A stretch of DNA of 52,134 nucleotides from GCA-002697625 sp002697625 (GCA_964004625.1 CAXFOB010000024.1:1-52134), one strand, 5' to 3'; shown: positions 35,512-45,402, counted from the first letter of the stretch. Program-made: numbers and translations. Notes: a model not told the origin generated them from the letters alone.

Positions 35512-35533
35512 AACCTCAATTTTCATTGAGGTT
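35512..35533. terminator. Bidirectional terminator
   Basis: AACCTCAAT-TTTC-ATTGAGGTT stem flanked by A and T runs, between the convergent lpxH-like and M43 genes. Confidence 0.88.
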
Positions 35534-35558
35534 TTTGGTTACATTCATAATGATTTAA

Positions 35559-37955
35559 TTACTGAACTACAAGTTTTGTTGTTTCTAAAACTTTTCCATC
35601 TTTAATAATTGAAATAAAGTATATTCCTTCATCAATGTTTTCCAAATCTAATTCTTGAGAGTGGAATCCTGAATCAAGATTCTCATTTAAGAGAGTTTTC
35701 ACTTCAGAACCTAAAATATTATACATTATCACATCAATATTTCCTTTTGTAGAAGTCTCAAAAATTACATAAGATTGATCTTTTGATGGGTTTGGATATA
35801 CAGATAATCCAAATCTACTGAAGTTTGTAGGTGATTTTAATAAATCTGCCTCTTCTCCGATCCTGATATTATCAATATACAATCTGTTTGCGAGAGATAA
35901 TACAGTATATTCAAACTTAAATCTCACATTCTCCGATTTTAAATCATTAGAACCAATTCTGTCATACATTATAGTATCATTCCATACAACGTCACCATCA
36001 TTCGGATTAAAATCTTGAGAGTAATAACCTGCTGAAGCTAATTCCTCTGCAGAGATTGCAGCTAATTCTTTCCAAACTCCACACTCTTTAGAGTAAGAAA
36101 TTATCAATTCATTTCTTGGAAAAGAATTTACAGCAGCTCCTATAAAATCAAAGGAAATTGCTGGTTCTGTTAAGTCAGATAAATTATAAGATTGTGTTTC
36201 AAAAATTATAGAATTTGCTGAAGTTAAATTTTTACCATCCAACATAATAGATGAGTTACCATCAGAAGAAATTCCTTCAGCTAATGTCCAATCAGGGTTT
36301 GCTGAGATATTAAAATCCCAATCTGCGACTAATTCATTCTCAATTACTATAAAATCATCTTCTAAATTAGATCCTTCAAAACTATATTTGTAAGAATTAT
36401 TGGTATTAGATGAAGAAGTTGGTAGAATAGTAATAAACCCTTCTTTAGTTGTACTTGCATTACAAGTAGTTTCATAATGAGCTAAATAATACGTTTCTTC
36501 ATATTCTCCTCTGTAAAATAGAGTGTCTAATGTCACACTATAGTTACTATCATCTAAATGTAGAGTAATATTTGTAGCATTTACATCATTTAACTCTTCC
36601 AACGTACCTTCTAAAATTTTAGTTTCTGTTACTGTTTCCAAACTAGTATATCCAGGTTGAACATCATCCATTGAAAAAGATTTGGCAATAACATCATCTG
36701 TATATACAACCGACATTGTCACATCATACGAACCTGCTGAAGTATAAGTATGTTGAGGTGAGTTTACGGAACTTGTTGTATTTCCATCTCCCCAATCCCA
36801 AGTTAAAGAAGTAATGTTATTAAAGATACTTTTGTTACCAACTAAATCTGTTAATTCTCCTAAACAGTTAGTGGTATTTCCATAATCTTCAATAAAATCA
36901 GCAATTTTATTACAAGGTTCTCCCACATAACCATTTGTCGTTCCTGTTTTTTCTAAATTTTCTTGAGACCAAAGATATCTTCTGAAAGGATAATTCTGAG
37001 CATCACCTTCTAAAGTTTGGTTTACAATTTGCATTTGACCATCAGTAAACATAGATGTTACCTCATCTGGTGAGTAGTCCATATAATTCACAAACATCTC
37101 CCCAGCAGGATTAATAGAATCCGCTACACAAACATTTAAATTATAAGGGAAATCTGAAAGTTGAACCCCCCAATTTTCTTCCTTTGCGGGAGGAGTATCT
37201 GCCACACCATCATCACCACACAATGCATCTCCCCAAGTATGTCTTAATCCTAACCAATGACCTACCTCATGAGTAAGTGTATGTCCATCTTTAAATTCAT
37301 TCGCTCTTAAAGCAACACCGTCAGTTGACATAGAACCTGACCACGGGAATTGAGCATAACCTAAAAGTGTATTCCCATCAGAACTAGGAAGAGTTCTTAC
37401 GACCCAAATATTAAAATATTGGTAACTATTCCAGTAACTTAAAGATTTTACAATATCTCTAGGTTCTGGAACATCTGTTAATTCAGAATGAATCCTAACG
37501 ATACCATTTGTTGGAACCTCAGGGCAATTATCACATTTAGGAGCTAATTTAGCTAGTCTGAATTCGACATTTGCACTTCCGGCAACTGCAGCAAACACAT
37601 CAGGAGTAGAAAGCATATTGTCCGCCTGTCTATTTATATTTTTATTAAGTTGATCAATTGCATAATGTACATCTGCATCCGTTACATTCTCAGATCCAAA
37701 ATCATGAATAATATGAACAACTACAGGTATAATTTTTCTTTCACTTGTATTCTCTTTTTCGTCAAGATTATAGACAAGTTGTTCACATTCTTTTTCTAAC
37801 TTGTTATTTTTCTCCTCAATTAATTTATAAAACTCAGGATATTTATTCATTTCATCTTGAAGATATCCTTCGTGAGATCCACAAGAATTTTGAGCAATAG
37901 CTAGTTTGCCAAAGAAAAAACTAGAAACTAAAATTGGTAAAATAATCTTTTTCAT
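35559..37955 (-). CDS. T9SS-secreted M43 (pappalysin-like) metalloprotease with PKD domain
   Basis: 798 aa. Signal peptide (about 1-21); propeptide-like N-terminus; catalytic domain with HEVGHWLGLRH (His229, Glu230, His233, His239) and the Met-turn VNYMDY (Met292). A PKD domain follows (WDWGDGNTTS to YDVTMSV, about 390-435), then a beta-rich region (about 550-705) that may be MAM- or lectin-like, and a type A sorting domain (about 715-798: VYPNPSKDQ, GIYFISI). A secreted, probably calcium-stabilised protease for extracellular protein. A TAnnTTTG element is present at 37988. Confidence 0.92.
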   Translation of the reverse strand: MKKIILPILVSSFFFGKLAIAQNSCGSHEGYLQDEMNKYPEFYKLIEEKNNKLEKECEQLVYNLDEKENTSERKIIPVVVHIIHDFGSENVTDADVHYAIDQLNKNINRQADNMLSTPDVFAAVAGSANVEFRLAKLAPKCDNCPEVPTNGIVRIHSELTDVPEPRDIVKSLSYWNSYQYFNIWVVRTLPSSDGNTLLGYAQFPWSGSMSTDGVALRANEFKDGHTLTHEVGHWLGLRHTWGDALCGDDGVADTPPAKEENWGVQLSDFPYNLNVCVADSINPAGEMFVNYMDYSPDEVTSMFTDGQMQIVNQTLEGDAQNYPFRRYLWSQENLEKTGTTNGYVGEPCNKIADFIEDYGNTTNCLGELTDLVGNKSIFNNITSLTWDWGDGNTTSSVNSPQHTYTSAGSYDVTMSVVYTDDVIAKSFSMDDVQPGYTSLETVTETKILEGTLEELNDVNATNITLHLDDSNYSVTLDTLFYRGEYEETYYLAHYETTCNASTTKEGFITILPTSSSNTNNSYKYSFEGSNLEDDFIVIENELVADWDFNISANPDWTLAEGISSDGNSSIMLDGKNLTSANSIIFETQSYNLSDLTEPAISFDFIGAAVNSFPRNELIISYSKECGVWKELAAISAEELASAGYYSQDFNPNDGDVVWNDTIMYDRIGSNDLKSENVRFKFEYTVLSLANRLYIDNIRIGEEADLLKSPTNFSRFGLSVYPNPSKDQSYVIFETSTKGNIDVIMYNILGSEVKTLLNENLDSGFHSQELDLENIDEGIYFISIIKDGKVLETTKLVVQ

Positions 37956-37987
37956 CTGTACATTTAATTGTTTAATTTTCGAGCTAA

Positions 37988-37995
37988 CAAATATA
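37988..37995 (-). promoter_or_regulatory. Promoter -7 element of the M43 protease gene
   Basis: TATATTTG on the minus strand, 32 nt before the ATG. Confidence 0.45.
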
Positions 37996-38057
37996 ATGTT
38001 TTCTAAGTTAAAACAAACAGAAGAAATGACAAATTACGAATTAACATTTAAAAAGTA

Positions 38058-38912
38058 TTAAACAAGATGTTTTTCTGCATGGTACGAAGAGCGAACTAAA
38101 GGACCACTTTCAACAACTCTAAAACCTAGAGAAAGACCTATCTCTTTAAATTTAGTAAATTTATATGGAGGAATATATTCTATTACAGGAAGATGTTTTG
38201 TTGTTGGTTGTAAGTATTGTCCAATAGTCATAATGGACACTCCAACACTTCTTAAATCCTTCATGGTTTGTATTACTTCCTCATCCTCCTCTCCTAGACC
38301 AAGCATTATTCCAGATTTTGTTCTTAGACCTGCGTCATTCAAAATACGTAGAGTATCTAAACTTCTCTGATATTTCGCTTGAATCCTTACTTTCTTAGTA
38401 AGTCTTTCTACAGTTTCCATATTATGAGAAACAACCTCAGGAGCCACATCTATAATTCTTTGAATATCATCTTTCCTTCCTTTAAAATCTGGGATTAATG
38501 TTTCTAAAGTAGTTTCAGGATTTAATCTTCTGATTTCGTTTACTGTTTCTGCCCAAATAGTAGAACCCCCATCTTTTAAATCATCCCTATCAACTGAAGT
38601 AATTACCGCATGTTTTACCTTCATCAACTTTACAGAATTTGCAACATTTAAAGGTTCTGATGTGTCAACTGCTAAAGGTCTTCCTGTTTTTACGTTACAG
38701 AATCCGCAAGAACGAGTACAAATATTTCCTAAAATCATAAAAGTAGCGGTTCCAGCCCCCCAACACTCCCCCATATTAGGGCAATTGCCACTTTCACATA
38801 TAGTATGAAGCTTATGAGATCTTGTAATGCTCTTAACGGTTTTATATGCTTCCCCAGTAGGGAGCTTTACCTTTAACCATTTAGGTTTTCTATTTTTTTC
38901 TACAGTAATCAA
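38058..38912 (-). CDS. lipA: Lipoyl synthase
   Basis: Radical SAM enzyme inserting two sulfurs into octanoyl chains on E2/GcvH proteins. Both 4Fe-4S sites are present: auxiliary cluster CESGNCPNMGEC (Cys39, 44, 50) and SAM cluster CTRSCGFC (Cys65, 69, 72); the C-terminal RSSYHA motif supplies the conserved Ser. 284 aa is slightly short at the N-terminus. The best start is a TTG at 38912, because an in-frame TAA lies 6 nt upstream and no ATG lies between. That TAA is the stop of a 33-aa lipoprotein gene. Confidence 0.94.
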   Translation of the reverse strand: MITVEKNRKPKWLKVKLPTGEAYKTVKSITRSHKLHTICESGNCPNMGECWGAGTATFMILGNICTRSCGFCNVKTGRPLAVDTSEPLNVANSVKLMKVKHAVITSVDRDDLKDGGSTIWAETVNEIRRLNPETTLETLIPDFKGRKDDIQRIIDVAPEVVSHNMETVERLTKKVRIQAKYQRSLDTLRILNDAGLRTKSGIMLGLGEEDEEVIQTMKDLRSVGVSIMTIGQYLQPTTKHLPVIEYIPPYKFTKFKEIGLSLGFRVVESGPLVRSSYHAEKHLV

Positions 38913-38918
38913 CTTCTG

Positions 38919-39020
38919 TTATTTATTATGATGAGTAACTCCTTCACATTGGTGAGAATACACTCCACAAGAAGATAATAAAAGTAAAGTGCTAATTAGT
39001 AGTATAAATAAATATTTCAT
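38919..39020 (-). CDS. 33-aa small lipoprotein directly upstream of lipA
   Basis: ATG at 39020 opens a 33-codon frame: MKYLFILLISTLLLLSSCGV then YSHQCEGVTHHNK. It has a basic start, hydrophobic core and lipobox LSSC, leaving a mature peptide of only 16 residues with a second Cys and two His. It is in the same frame as lipA with 6 nt between, and a TATTTTTG promoter element lies 14 nt upstream. Its N-terminus resembles another tiny lipoprotein at 51790. Function unknown. Confidence 0.65.
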   Translation of the reverse strand: MKYLFILLISTLLLLSSCGVYSHQCEGVTHHNK

Positions 39021-39034
39021 TTTTCAGATTTTAG

Positions 39035-39042
39035 CAAAAATA
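39035..39042 (-). promoter_or_regulatory. Promoter -7 element for the small lipoprotein-lipA pair
   Basis: TATTTTTG on the minus strand, upstream of the 33-aa lipoprotein ATG. No other promoter is apparent for lipA. Confidence 0.4.
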
Positions 39043-39088
39043 CAAAATAATAATCTGAAAAATCAAAATAAAACAGATACAGTTTTGT

Positions 39089-39096
39089 TATCTTTG
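39089..39096 (+). promoter_or_regulatory. ung promoter -7 element
   Basis: TATCTTTG, 25 nt before the ung ATG, in the divergent gap with the lipA-side promoter. Confidence 0.45.
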
Positions 39097-39121
39097 AAAG
39101 AAATTAAATATTTACTACAAA

Positions 39122-39796
39122 ATGAATATTTTTCCTGAAATAGAAGAAAGTTGGAAAATTGCTCTACAGTCTGAATTTGAAAAACAATATATGAAAGATT
39201 TAAAAACCTTTCTTTTAATAGAGATAAAAAAACATGACATATACCCAAAATGCAGAGATATTTTTAACGCCTTTCTCCATACTCCTTTACATAATGTAAA
39301 GATTGTTATTCTAGGGCAGGACCCATACCATGGAGAAGGACAGGCACACGGATTATCTTTCTCTGTCGCTAAAGAAATTAAAACTCCGCCATCTTTAGTT
39401 AATATATTCAAGGAGCTAGAAAAAGACCTAGATATTGTCAATTATGGAAAGGGTAATCTAACTAAATGGGCAAAACAAGGGGTTTTATTGTTAAACGTAA
39501 CTCTAACAGTTAGATCAAATTTGGCCGGATCTCATCAAAATAAAGGATGGGAGCAGTTTACCGACACAGTCATCTCAACCATATCTAAAGAGAAAGAAGG
39601 AGTGATATTTCTGCTTTGGGGTAAAGTTGCTCAAAATAAACAAAAAATAATTGATGTAAATAAACATCATGTCTTAATAAGCTCTCACCCATCCCCCCTG
39701 TCTGCTTATAAAGGATTCTTGGGATGCAAACATTTTTCTCGATCTAACTTACTATTAAAAAAACAAGGTGTTGAAGAAATAAATTGGCAATTATAA
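39122..39796 (+). CDS. ung: Uracil-DNA glycosylase
   Basis: Removes uracil from DNA to start base-excision repair. The family 1 water-activating motif GQDPYHGEGQAHG (65-77, Asp67) and the DNA-intercalating HPSPLSAYKGF motif near residue 187 are both intact. 224 aa is normal for bacterial Ung. The stop overlaps the ATG of the following outer-membrane protein gene by one base (TAATG). Confidence 0.96.
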   Translation: MNIFPEIEESWKIALQSEFEKQYMKDLKTFLLIEIKKHDIYPKCRDIFNAFLHTPLHNVKIVILGQDPYHGEGQAHGLSFSVAKEIKTPPSLVNIFKELEKDLDIVNYGKGNLTKWAKQGVLLLNVTLTVRSNLAGSHQNKGWEQFTDTVISTISKEKEGVIFLLWGKVAQNKQKIIDVNKHHVLISSHPSPLSAYKGFLGCKHFSRSNLLLKKQGVEEINWQL

Positions 39797-41142
39797 TGAG
39801 AAAGATAATTTTAATACTTTCTATTTTCAATGGTTTTTTATGTTTTTCTCAAGAGAAAACTAATTTTTTCTATATTAATACTCAAAAAGGAGAAATCCAA
39901 CTAATCCCAAATGAAATAGAAATTTATTTAAAAAATAAAGTAATATTCTATGAAAACAAGGGATTCCCATTTACTGAAGTAAAACTAGAAAATATTAAAG
40001 GTAATAAAGCAGATTTAATAGTAAACACAGGGGAACTCTATACTATTGATTCTCTTATAATTGTTGGGAATACAAATATAACTGAGAAACAACTTTTTAA
40101 TCTAATTGGAATAAGAAAAGGAGATATATACATTCAAAAAAAATTAGATAATATTAATAAAATTTTAGAAGAAACTCCCTATCTAAAACAGACAAAAGAA
40201 TACTCTTTTGTTTTTCATAATAATAGTGCTGACATTTATTTTTATCTGGAAAAAGTATCAAAAAACTATATAGACGGACTTGTAGGCTTTAGTAAGGATG
40301 GGGAAAAAATAACTTTAAACGGAGACTTAAACCTACGTCTACAAAACACTTTAAACCAAGGGGAAGTAATTCAAATTGATTGGAATTCAATTCAAGATGA
40401 CTATCAGAAAATGAAGGGGGATGTTTTTTTCCCTAGTATATTAAACTCTAAAATTGGAAGTTCCTTTAACTTAGATGTTTACAAAAAACACCACAACTTC
40501 ACAAACACTCACTCAAAATTCTCTTTTCATGTTCCTGTCCAATCTAAAAATCATTTAAATCTTATATATCAGAAAAAAATCTCTATCTCTGAACAGGATG
40601 ATTTAGAGAATTCGAATATTAATACTGTGGGATTAGGAGTAAATATTAAACTTAAAAACTGGGAGATATTATCAAATAATTATTTTGGAATTAAAGCAAA
40701 CAGTAATAAAAGTAGATACACAAATCTAAACCTTAAAACAAATTATAAAATTAATGTATCTAAGAAATCTGAATGGGGATTACACTCGAATACAGAACTA
40801 CTTTTTAGTGAAAATCTACAAGAAAATGAATTATTATTTATAGGAGGAAGTTCCAGTTTAAAAGGGTTCAAAGAGAATGAAATAAGGACAAGTAAATTTA
40901 GTGTTTTTTCATCAGAACTTACTTATAAACTTGATAACAATACAAGTGTTTTATTATTTGGACAACACTCATTTTACAGAGAATCAAATTCAACAAAACA
41001 AGCCAACTCTATTGGAATTGGAACTGATTTAAAAAGCAGAACTAGAATAATTTATTTGCAATACGCTATAGGCTTTTCAAAGGATAAATCATTCAATTTC
41101 CAAAACGGAATGATACATGTAGGAATAAAAAATACTTTTTAA
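39796..41142 (+). CDS. Omp85-family (BamA/TamA-like) outer-membrane protein
   Basis: 448 aa with signal peptide (about 1-19). A region with a POTRA-like pattern (VNTGELYTIDSLIIVGNTNITEKQ, about 76-100) precedes a beta-barrel; the motif GGSSSLKGFKENEIR (about 349-363) is the family's barrel-lumen signature. It is much smaller than BamA, with perhaps one or two POTRA domains, and is not the main assembly protein. I start at the ATG at 39796, which couples with the ung stop; a longer frame would use TTG. Role likely export or assembly at the outer membrane. Confidence 0.75.
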   Translation: MRKIILILSIFNGFLCFSQEKTNFFYINTQKGEIQLIPNEIEIYLKNKVIFYENKGFPFTEVKLENIKGNKADLIVNTGELYTIDSLIIVGNTNITEKQLFNLIGIRKGDIYIQKKLDNINKILEETPYLKQTKEYSFVFHNNSADIYFYLEKVSKNYIDGLVGFSKDGEKITLNGDLNLRLQNTLNQGEVIQIDWNSIQDDYQKMKGDVFFPSILNSKIGSSFNLDVYKKHHNFTNTHSKFSFHVPVQSKNHLNLIYQKKISISEQDDLENSNINTVGLGVNIKLKNWEILSNNYFGIKANSNKSRYTNLNLKTNYKINVSKKSEWGLHSNTELLFSENLQENELLFIGGSSSLKGFKENEIRTSKFSVFSSELTYKLDNNTSVLLFGQHSFYRESNSTKQANSIGIGTDLKSRTRIIYLQYAIGFSKDKSFNFQNGMIHVGIKNTF

Positions 41143-41216
41143 CAAAATAAAATTTAAGCAAAAGCAAGTCTTTTTATTTGTTATTTTGAAGAGAATAATA
41201 AAATACATAAAAAATA

Positions 41217-42407
41217 ATGGAAACAGTACTACTCGTAATTCTAATCCTTATTGGATTAGCAACATTTTTTAAAAAGAATAATAACTCTGTAGAAAATGGT
41301 AATTCTGAAGAATTAACCAAGAAAATTTCGGAATTAGAAAAATCTCTTTCTGCAAAAGAAGAGAATATCAAATCTTTACAGAAAGAAAAAGAAATATTAA
41401 AAGCAAAACTAGATTCTTTTGAGAAAATAAAAACAGAAAAGACACAAATAGAGGAACGATTAAAACTTGTAGAACATGAAAGAAATAACCTAAAAAATAA
41501 AAACACATCACTGTTAAAAGAGGAAGAAGGCCGGAACGAAACACTCCGTAAATCTATTGAATCAACCAATACTCTTCAGCAAAGTCTAAAAGACGAAAAA
41601 GAACGCCTAAACGACGAAAGAGTAAGAGAAGCGAAGGAAAGATTAGAAAAAATGAAACTAAAGTGGGGAGAACATGAAAGAAATATCGAAAATCACATCA
41701 AACTAATCTGTAAAAATCATGTAATAAAATATATTAATCAGGAAAATTTTCCCCACTCAAGAAACAAACCAGACAATTCAATTGAAATAATGGATCAGCT
41801 TATTGTTTTTGATGCAAAAAGCCCTGCAAATGACGACCTTTCTAACTTTCCTAAATACATAAAATTACAGACCGAAAGTTTAAAAAAATACGCTAAACAT
41901 GAAGACGTTAAAAAAGATTTATTTTTAGTAATCCCTTCAAACACCCTTCATGTTATCAATCAATTTACTTATAATATTGGGGACTATAATGTGTATATTA
42001 TTACTAAGGATGCCTTAGAACCAATAATTTTAAGTTTGAAGAAAATTGAGGAATACGAATTTGCTGATAAACTAAGCCCAGAAGAACGAGATAATATATG
42101 TAGAATAATTGGAAAATTTGCTCACACAACAAAAAGAAGAATACAAATAGATCAGTTTTTTGCAGATGAATTTTTAGATACATTGAGCAAAGCGGGAAGT
42201 CAGTTACCTAGGGAGATTTTAGAAAGTGTGATTCAATTTGAAAATGCGGAAAAATTAAATCCTCCAATGGAAAAAAGAAAGAAGCAAATACTCACCACAG
42301 ATTTGAAAGAAAAATCAGATCAGATTCAGAAAGAAACTCAAATGAGAGACATACCACAGATTGATGCTCAAATAAAATTTAAAGGAGAGAATGAGTCAGA
42401 AAAATAA
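41217..42407 (+). CDS. rmuC: DNA recombination protein RmuC
   Basis: A 396-aa protein with an N-terminal membrane helix (about 3-19), a long charged coiled coil (about 28-160) and the RmuC nuclease-like domain (about 165-350). The domain contains SIEIMDQLIVFDAKSPAND, FPKYIKLQTESLKKYAKH and LDTLSKAGSQL, equivalents of family motifs. RmuC limits DNA inversions/rearrangements in E. coli. The Asp/Lys (DAKSP) replaces the usual (V)DSK form, still nuclease-like. It overlaps rlmB by 17 bp. Confidence 0.88.
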   Translation: METVLLVILILIGLATFFKKNNNSVENGNSEELTKKISELEKSLSAKEENIKSLQKEKEILKAKLDSFEKIKTEKTQIEERLKLVEHERNNLKNKNTSLLKEEEGRNETLRKSIESTNTLQQSLKDEKERLNDERVREAKERLEKMKLKWGEHERNIENHIKLICKNHVIKYINQENFPHSRNKPDNSIEIMDQLIVFDAKSPANDDLSNFPKYIKLQTESLKKYAKHEDVKKDLFLVIPSNTLHVINQFTYNIGDYNVYIITKDALEPIILSLKKIEEYEFADKLSPEERDNICRIIGKFAHTTKRRIQIDQFFADEFLDTLSKAGSQLPREILESVIQFENAEKLNPPMEKRKKQILTTDLKEKSDQIQKETQMRDIPQIDAQIKFKGENESEK

Positions 42408-43143
42408 TAATCAAGAGAAGAATTTCATTTTTGGGATAAGATCCATTATTGAAGCAATAGAAGCCGGAAAAACCATTGACAAACTCTTTATTCAAAAAGG
42501 TTTACACAACGATTTATTTGCAGAACTCTGGAAGTTAGTTCGATTAAGAAGAATAAACTACAAACATGTTCCGGTAGAAAAGATAAATAGGTTAACAAGA
42601 AAGAACCACCAAGGTGTTTTTGCTTTTGTATCTCCAATTGAGTTTTATAAAATAGAGGATATTGTTCCTACAATTTATGAAGAAGGAAAAACTCCACTGA
42701 TTCTGGTTTTAGATAGAATTACGGATGTAAGAAATTTTGGAGCTATTTGCAGGACTGCAGAGTGTGCAGGAGTCAATACTATATTAATACCAGAACAAAA
42801 AACAGCTGCAATAAATGCTGATGCTGTAAAAACTTCCGCAGGAGCATTACATAAGATACCAATCTGTAGGACTTGGAATTTAAAATTAAGTCTTCAGTTT
42901 TTGAAAGATAGCGGGATACAATTAGTTAGTTGTACTGAAAAAACAGACAAGGAAATCTACTCTACAGATTTTAAAAATCCTACAGCAATTATTATGGGTT
43001 CTGAGGAAGATGGAGTTGCTCCAGAATTTTTAAAAATGAGTGATTACAAAGCAAAAATCCCAATGAATGGAAACATCTCTTCCTTAAATGTTTCTGTTGC
43101 TGCTGCTATTATTGTTTATGAAGCAATAAGACAAAGAGGGTGA
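42391..43143 (+). CDS. rlmB: 23S rRNA 2'-O-methyltransferase (RlmB/SpoU family)
   Basis: A SPOUT methyltransferase of 250 aa. An N-terminal substrate-binding domain (about 10-85: FGIRSIIEAIEAGKTIDKLF) precedes the knotted domain with motif 1 LVLDRITDVRNFGAICRTAE, motif 2 IIMGSEEDGV and motif 3 IPMNGNISSLNVSVAAAI. It likely methylates the 2'-O of G2251 in 23S rRNA, though related TrmH-type enzymes modify tRNA. It overlaps the end of rmuC in another frame. Confidence 0.9.
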   Translation: MSQKNNNQEKNFIFGIRSIIEAIEAGKTIDKLFIQKGLHNDLFAELWKLVRLRRINYKHVPVEKINRLTRKNHQGVFAFVSPIEFYKIEDIVPTIYEEGKTPLILVLDRITDVRNFGAICRTAECAGVNTILIPEQKTAAINADAVKTSAGALHKIPICRTWNLKLSLQFLKDSGIQLVSCTEKTDKEIYSTDFKNPTAIIMGSEEDGVAPEFLKMSDYKAKIPMNGNISSLNVSVAAAIIVYEAIRQRG

Positions 43144-43233
43144 ATATTTAATCATTCAGGGTAATGTAACAAAATAGATTAGAACTTTCGTAATAGGAGG
43201 TTTAACAAACTACTTATTATTAAAAAATTACAA

Positions 43234-43276
43234 CTACTAAGAAAAAAAGAGGACTAATGTCCTCTTTTTTTCTTAG

Positions 43277-43279
<3 letters not shown>
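43234..43279. terminator. Long bidirectional terminator overlapping the tRNA-fMet 3' end
   Basis: A perfect 21-bp inverted repeat (43234-43254 and 43259-43279) with a TAAT loop, GC-rich near the loop and with A/T runs below. It can terminate rlmB on the plus strand and the tRNA on the minus strand. Its right arm includes the last three tRNA bases (43277-43279). Confidence 0.85.
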
Positions 43280-43349
<70 letters not shown>

Positions 43350-43358
43350 ATATACCTG

Positions 43359-43366
43359 CAAAACTA
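43359..43366 (-). promoter_or_regulatory. tRNA-fMet promoter -7 element
   Basis: TAGTTTTG on the minus strand, 9 nt before the tRNA 5' end. No -33 element is obvious. Confidence 0.45.
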
Positions 43367-43426
43367 AAACAAAAATATTTTTGGCATACTATTTTGTTAT
43401 TTTATTTTATAATAATTTTGGAAGTG

Positions 43427-43434
43427 TATTTTTG
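43427..43434 (+). promoter_or_regulatory. ABC-F gene promoter -7 element, close to start codon
   Basis: TATTTTTG ends 4 nt before the ATG at 43439, the same near-leaderless geometry as lpxK. Confidence 0.4.
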
Positions 43435-43438
43435 TACA

Positions 43439-45379
43439 ATGATTTCGGTTAACAACATCTATTTATATTTTGGTGGACAAACCCTTTTTAAGGAAGTTTC
43501 TTTTATGGTAAATAAAGGGGACAAAATTGGGCTTGTTGGGAAGAATGGAGCTGGTAAATCTACTCTATTAAAAGTACTAGCAAACGAACAATCTATAAAT
43601 TCTGGTAATATAAACTCCCCCAACGGAACTAAAATTGGGTATTTAAAACAAGATTTAGATTTTATAGATGGAAAAACTGTTCTGGAAGATGCTCAATCCG
43701 CATTTTCTGAGATAATTGATTTGGAAAAGAAACTTGAATATTTTAACAAGCAATTTAACGAAAGAACAGATTATGAAAGTAATAAATATCTGGATTTAAT
43801 AAATCAGTTTAACGAAACAGAAGAGCGATTTCGTTTTTTAGGAGGTCATGATATTCACTCAGAAATTAGTCAAGTTTTAAGTGGATTAGGTTTCTCACAA
43901 TATGATTTTGAAAGGCAATCTTCCGAATTTTCTGGAGGATGGAGAATGAGAGTAGAGCTTGCAAAAATATTACTACAAAAACCAGATATTTTATTATTAG
44001 ATGAACCAACAAATCATTTAGATATTGAATCTATAATTTGGTTAGAAAGATGGTTAAAAAAATATAGCGGAGCTATTATTTTGGTCTCTCACGACAAACA
44101 ATTTTTAGATAGTGCAACTAACCGAACTATTGAAATTGCATTCGGAACAATAAACGATTACAAAACATCCTATACAAAATACCTTAGTTTAAGAGAAGAT
44201 AGAATAGAAAAACAGATTCAAGCAAAAAAGAATCAGGATAAATACATAAAAGAAACAAAAGACTTAATAAATAAGTTTAGAGCAAAGAAAAATAAAGCGG
44301 CCTTTGCGCAAACTCTGATACGAAAATTAGAAAAAGTAGAAATTATTGAAGTAGAACAAGAGGATATAGGAAGAATGAATTTTCGTTTTCCCCCTGCTCC
44401 CCACTCAGGTAAAATAAGTTTATCTCTAAAAAATATTGGAAAGCAATATGATGATTTATTAGTACTAGAAAAAGTGAATCTGGAAGTGGTAAAAGGGGAC
44501 AAATTGGCTTTTGTAGGAAAAAATGGAGAAGGGAAATCTACTCTAGCAAAGATTATAATAAATGAGATTGAACACACAGGAAATGTAGAATTAGGACACC
44601 AAATAAAAGTGGGGTATTACGCACAAAACCAAGCGGATTTTTTAGATGAATCTAAAACTGTTTTAGATACTATTTATGACGCTGCAGATGAAAACACATC
44701 ACCTAATGTTAGAAATATTCTAGGATCCTTTTTATTTAGTAATGATACTGTAGAAAAAAAAGTAGGAGTACTTTCAGGAGGAGAAAGAGCTAGAGTTGCA
44801 CTTTGTAAATTATTATTAGAACCTGTAAATCTACTTGTAATGGATGAACCTACAAACCATCTGGACATTACATCAAAAGAATTACTAAAAAGAGCTCTTT
44901 TAGAATATGATGGTAGTTTGATTGTTGTATCTCACGACAGAGAATTTTTACAAGGATTAACTGAAAAAGTTTATGAGTTTAAAGAACAAAATATAAAAGA
45001 ATATCTTGGAGACATAAACCACTTCTTAAAAGAGAAGGGTTTACAAGACTTTAAACAGCTTGAAGCTTCTCAATTAAAACAAAAACAAAAAGAAAAGAAA
45101 GAAGATTCTCAGCATAAAATCTCGTACCAAGCACGAAAAGAAAGAGATAAAAAAATAAAGAAGCTATCAAATAAAATAAAAAAAATTGAGAAAGAAATAG
45201 ATAGTTTAGAAAAAGAATTAAAAGAAATAGATATAAAGTTAGCAGATCCTGAAAAATTCAGAGAATTATCTAAGAATGCTGACTTTTTTACATATTATGA
45301 ACAAAAACAAGAAAGATTGAAGAAAATAGAACAATTTTGGGAATCTGCAAATATTGAGTTAGACACCCTCAAACAATAA
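43439..45379 (+). CDS. ABC-F family ATPase
   Basis: A 646-aa soluble protein with two ABC ATPase domains: GKNGAGKST (34-42) with SGGWRMR and LLDEPTNHLD, and GKNGEGKST with LSGGERAR and MDEPTNHLD. A basic linker between domains and a C-terminal coiled coil (about 545-646) complete the ABC-F plan. Such proteins act on ribosomes, as translation factors or antibiotic protection. I start at ATG 43439; the open frame extends upstream only because it reads antisense through tRNA-fMet. Confidence 0.93.
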   Translation: MISVNNIYLYFGGQTLFKEVSFMVNKGDKIGLVGKNGAGKSTLLKVLANEQSINSGNINSPNGTKIGYLKQDLDFIDGKTVLEDAQSAFSEIIDLEKKLEYFNKQFNERTDYESNKYLDLINQFNETEERFRFLGGHDIHSEISQVLSGLGFSQYDFERQSSEFSGGWRMRVELAKILLQKPDILLLDEPTNHLDIESIIWLERWLKKYSGAIILVSHDKQFLDSATNRTIEIAFGTINDYKTSYTKYLSLREDRIEKQIQAKKNQDKYIKETKDLINKFRAKKNKAAFAQTLIRKLEKVEIIEVEQEDIGRMNFRFPPAPHSGKISLSLKNIGKQYDDLLVLEKVNLEVVKGDKLAFVGKNGEGKSTLAKIIINEIEHTGNVELGHQIKVGYYAQNQADFLDESKTVLDTIYDAADENTSPNVRNILGSFLFSNDTVEKKVGVLSGGERARVALCKLLLEPVNLLVMDEPTNHLDITSKELLKRALLEYDGSLIVVSHDREFLQGLTEKVYEFKEQNIKEYLGDINHFLKEKGLQDFKQLEASQLKQKQKEKKEDSQHKISYQARKERDKKIKKLSNKIKKIEKEIDSLEKELKEIDIKLADPEKFRELSKNADFFTYYEQKQERLKKIEQFWESANIELDTLKQ

Positions 45380-45402
45380 TTTTAAACTAGTAGAATACAC
45401 GG

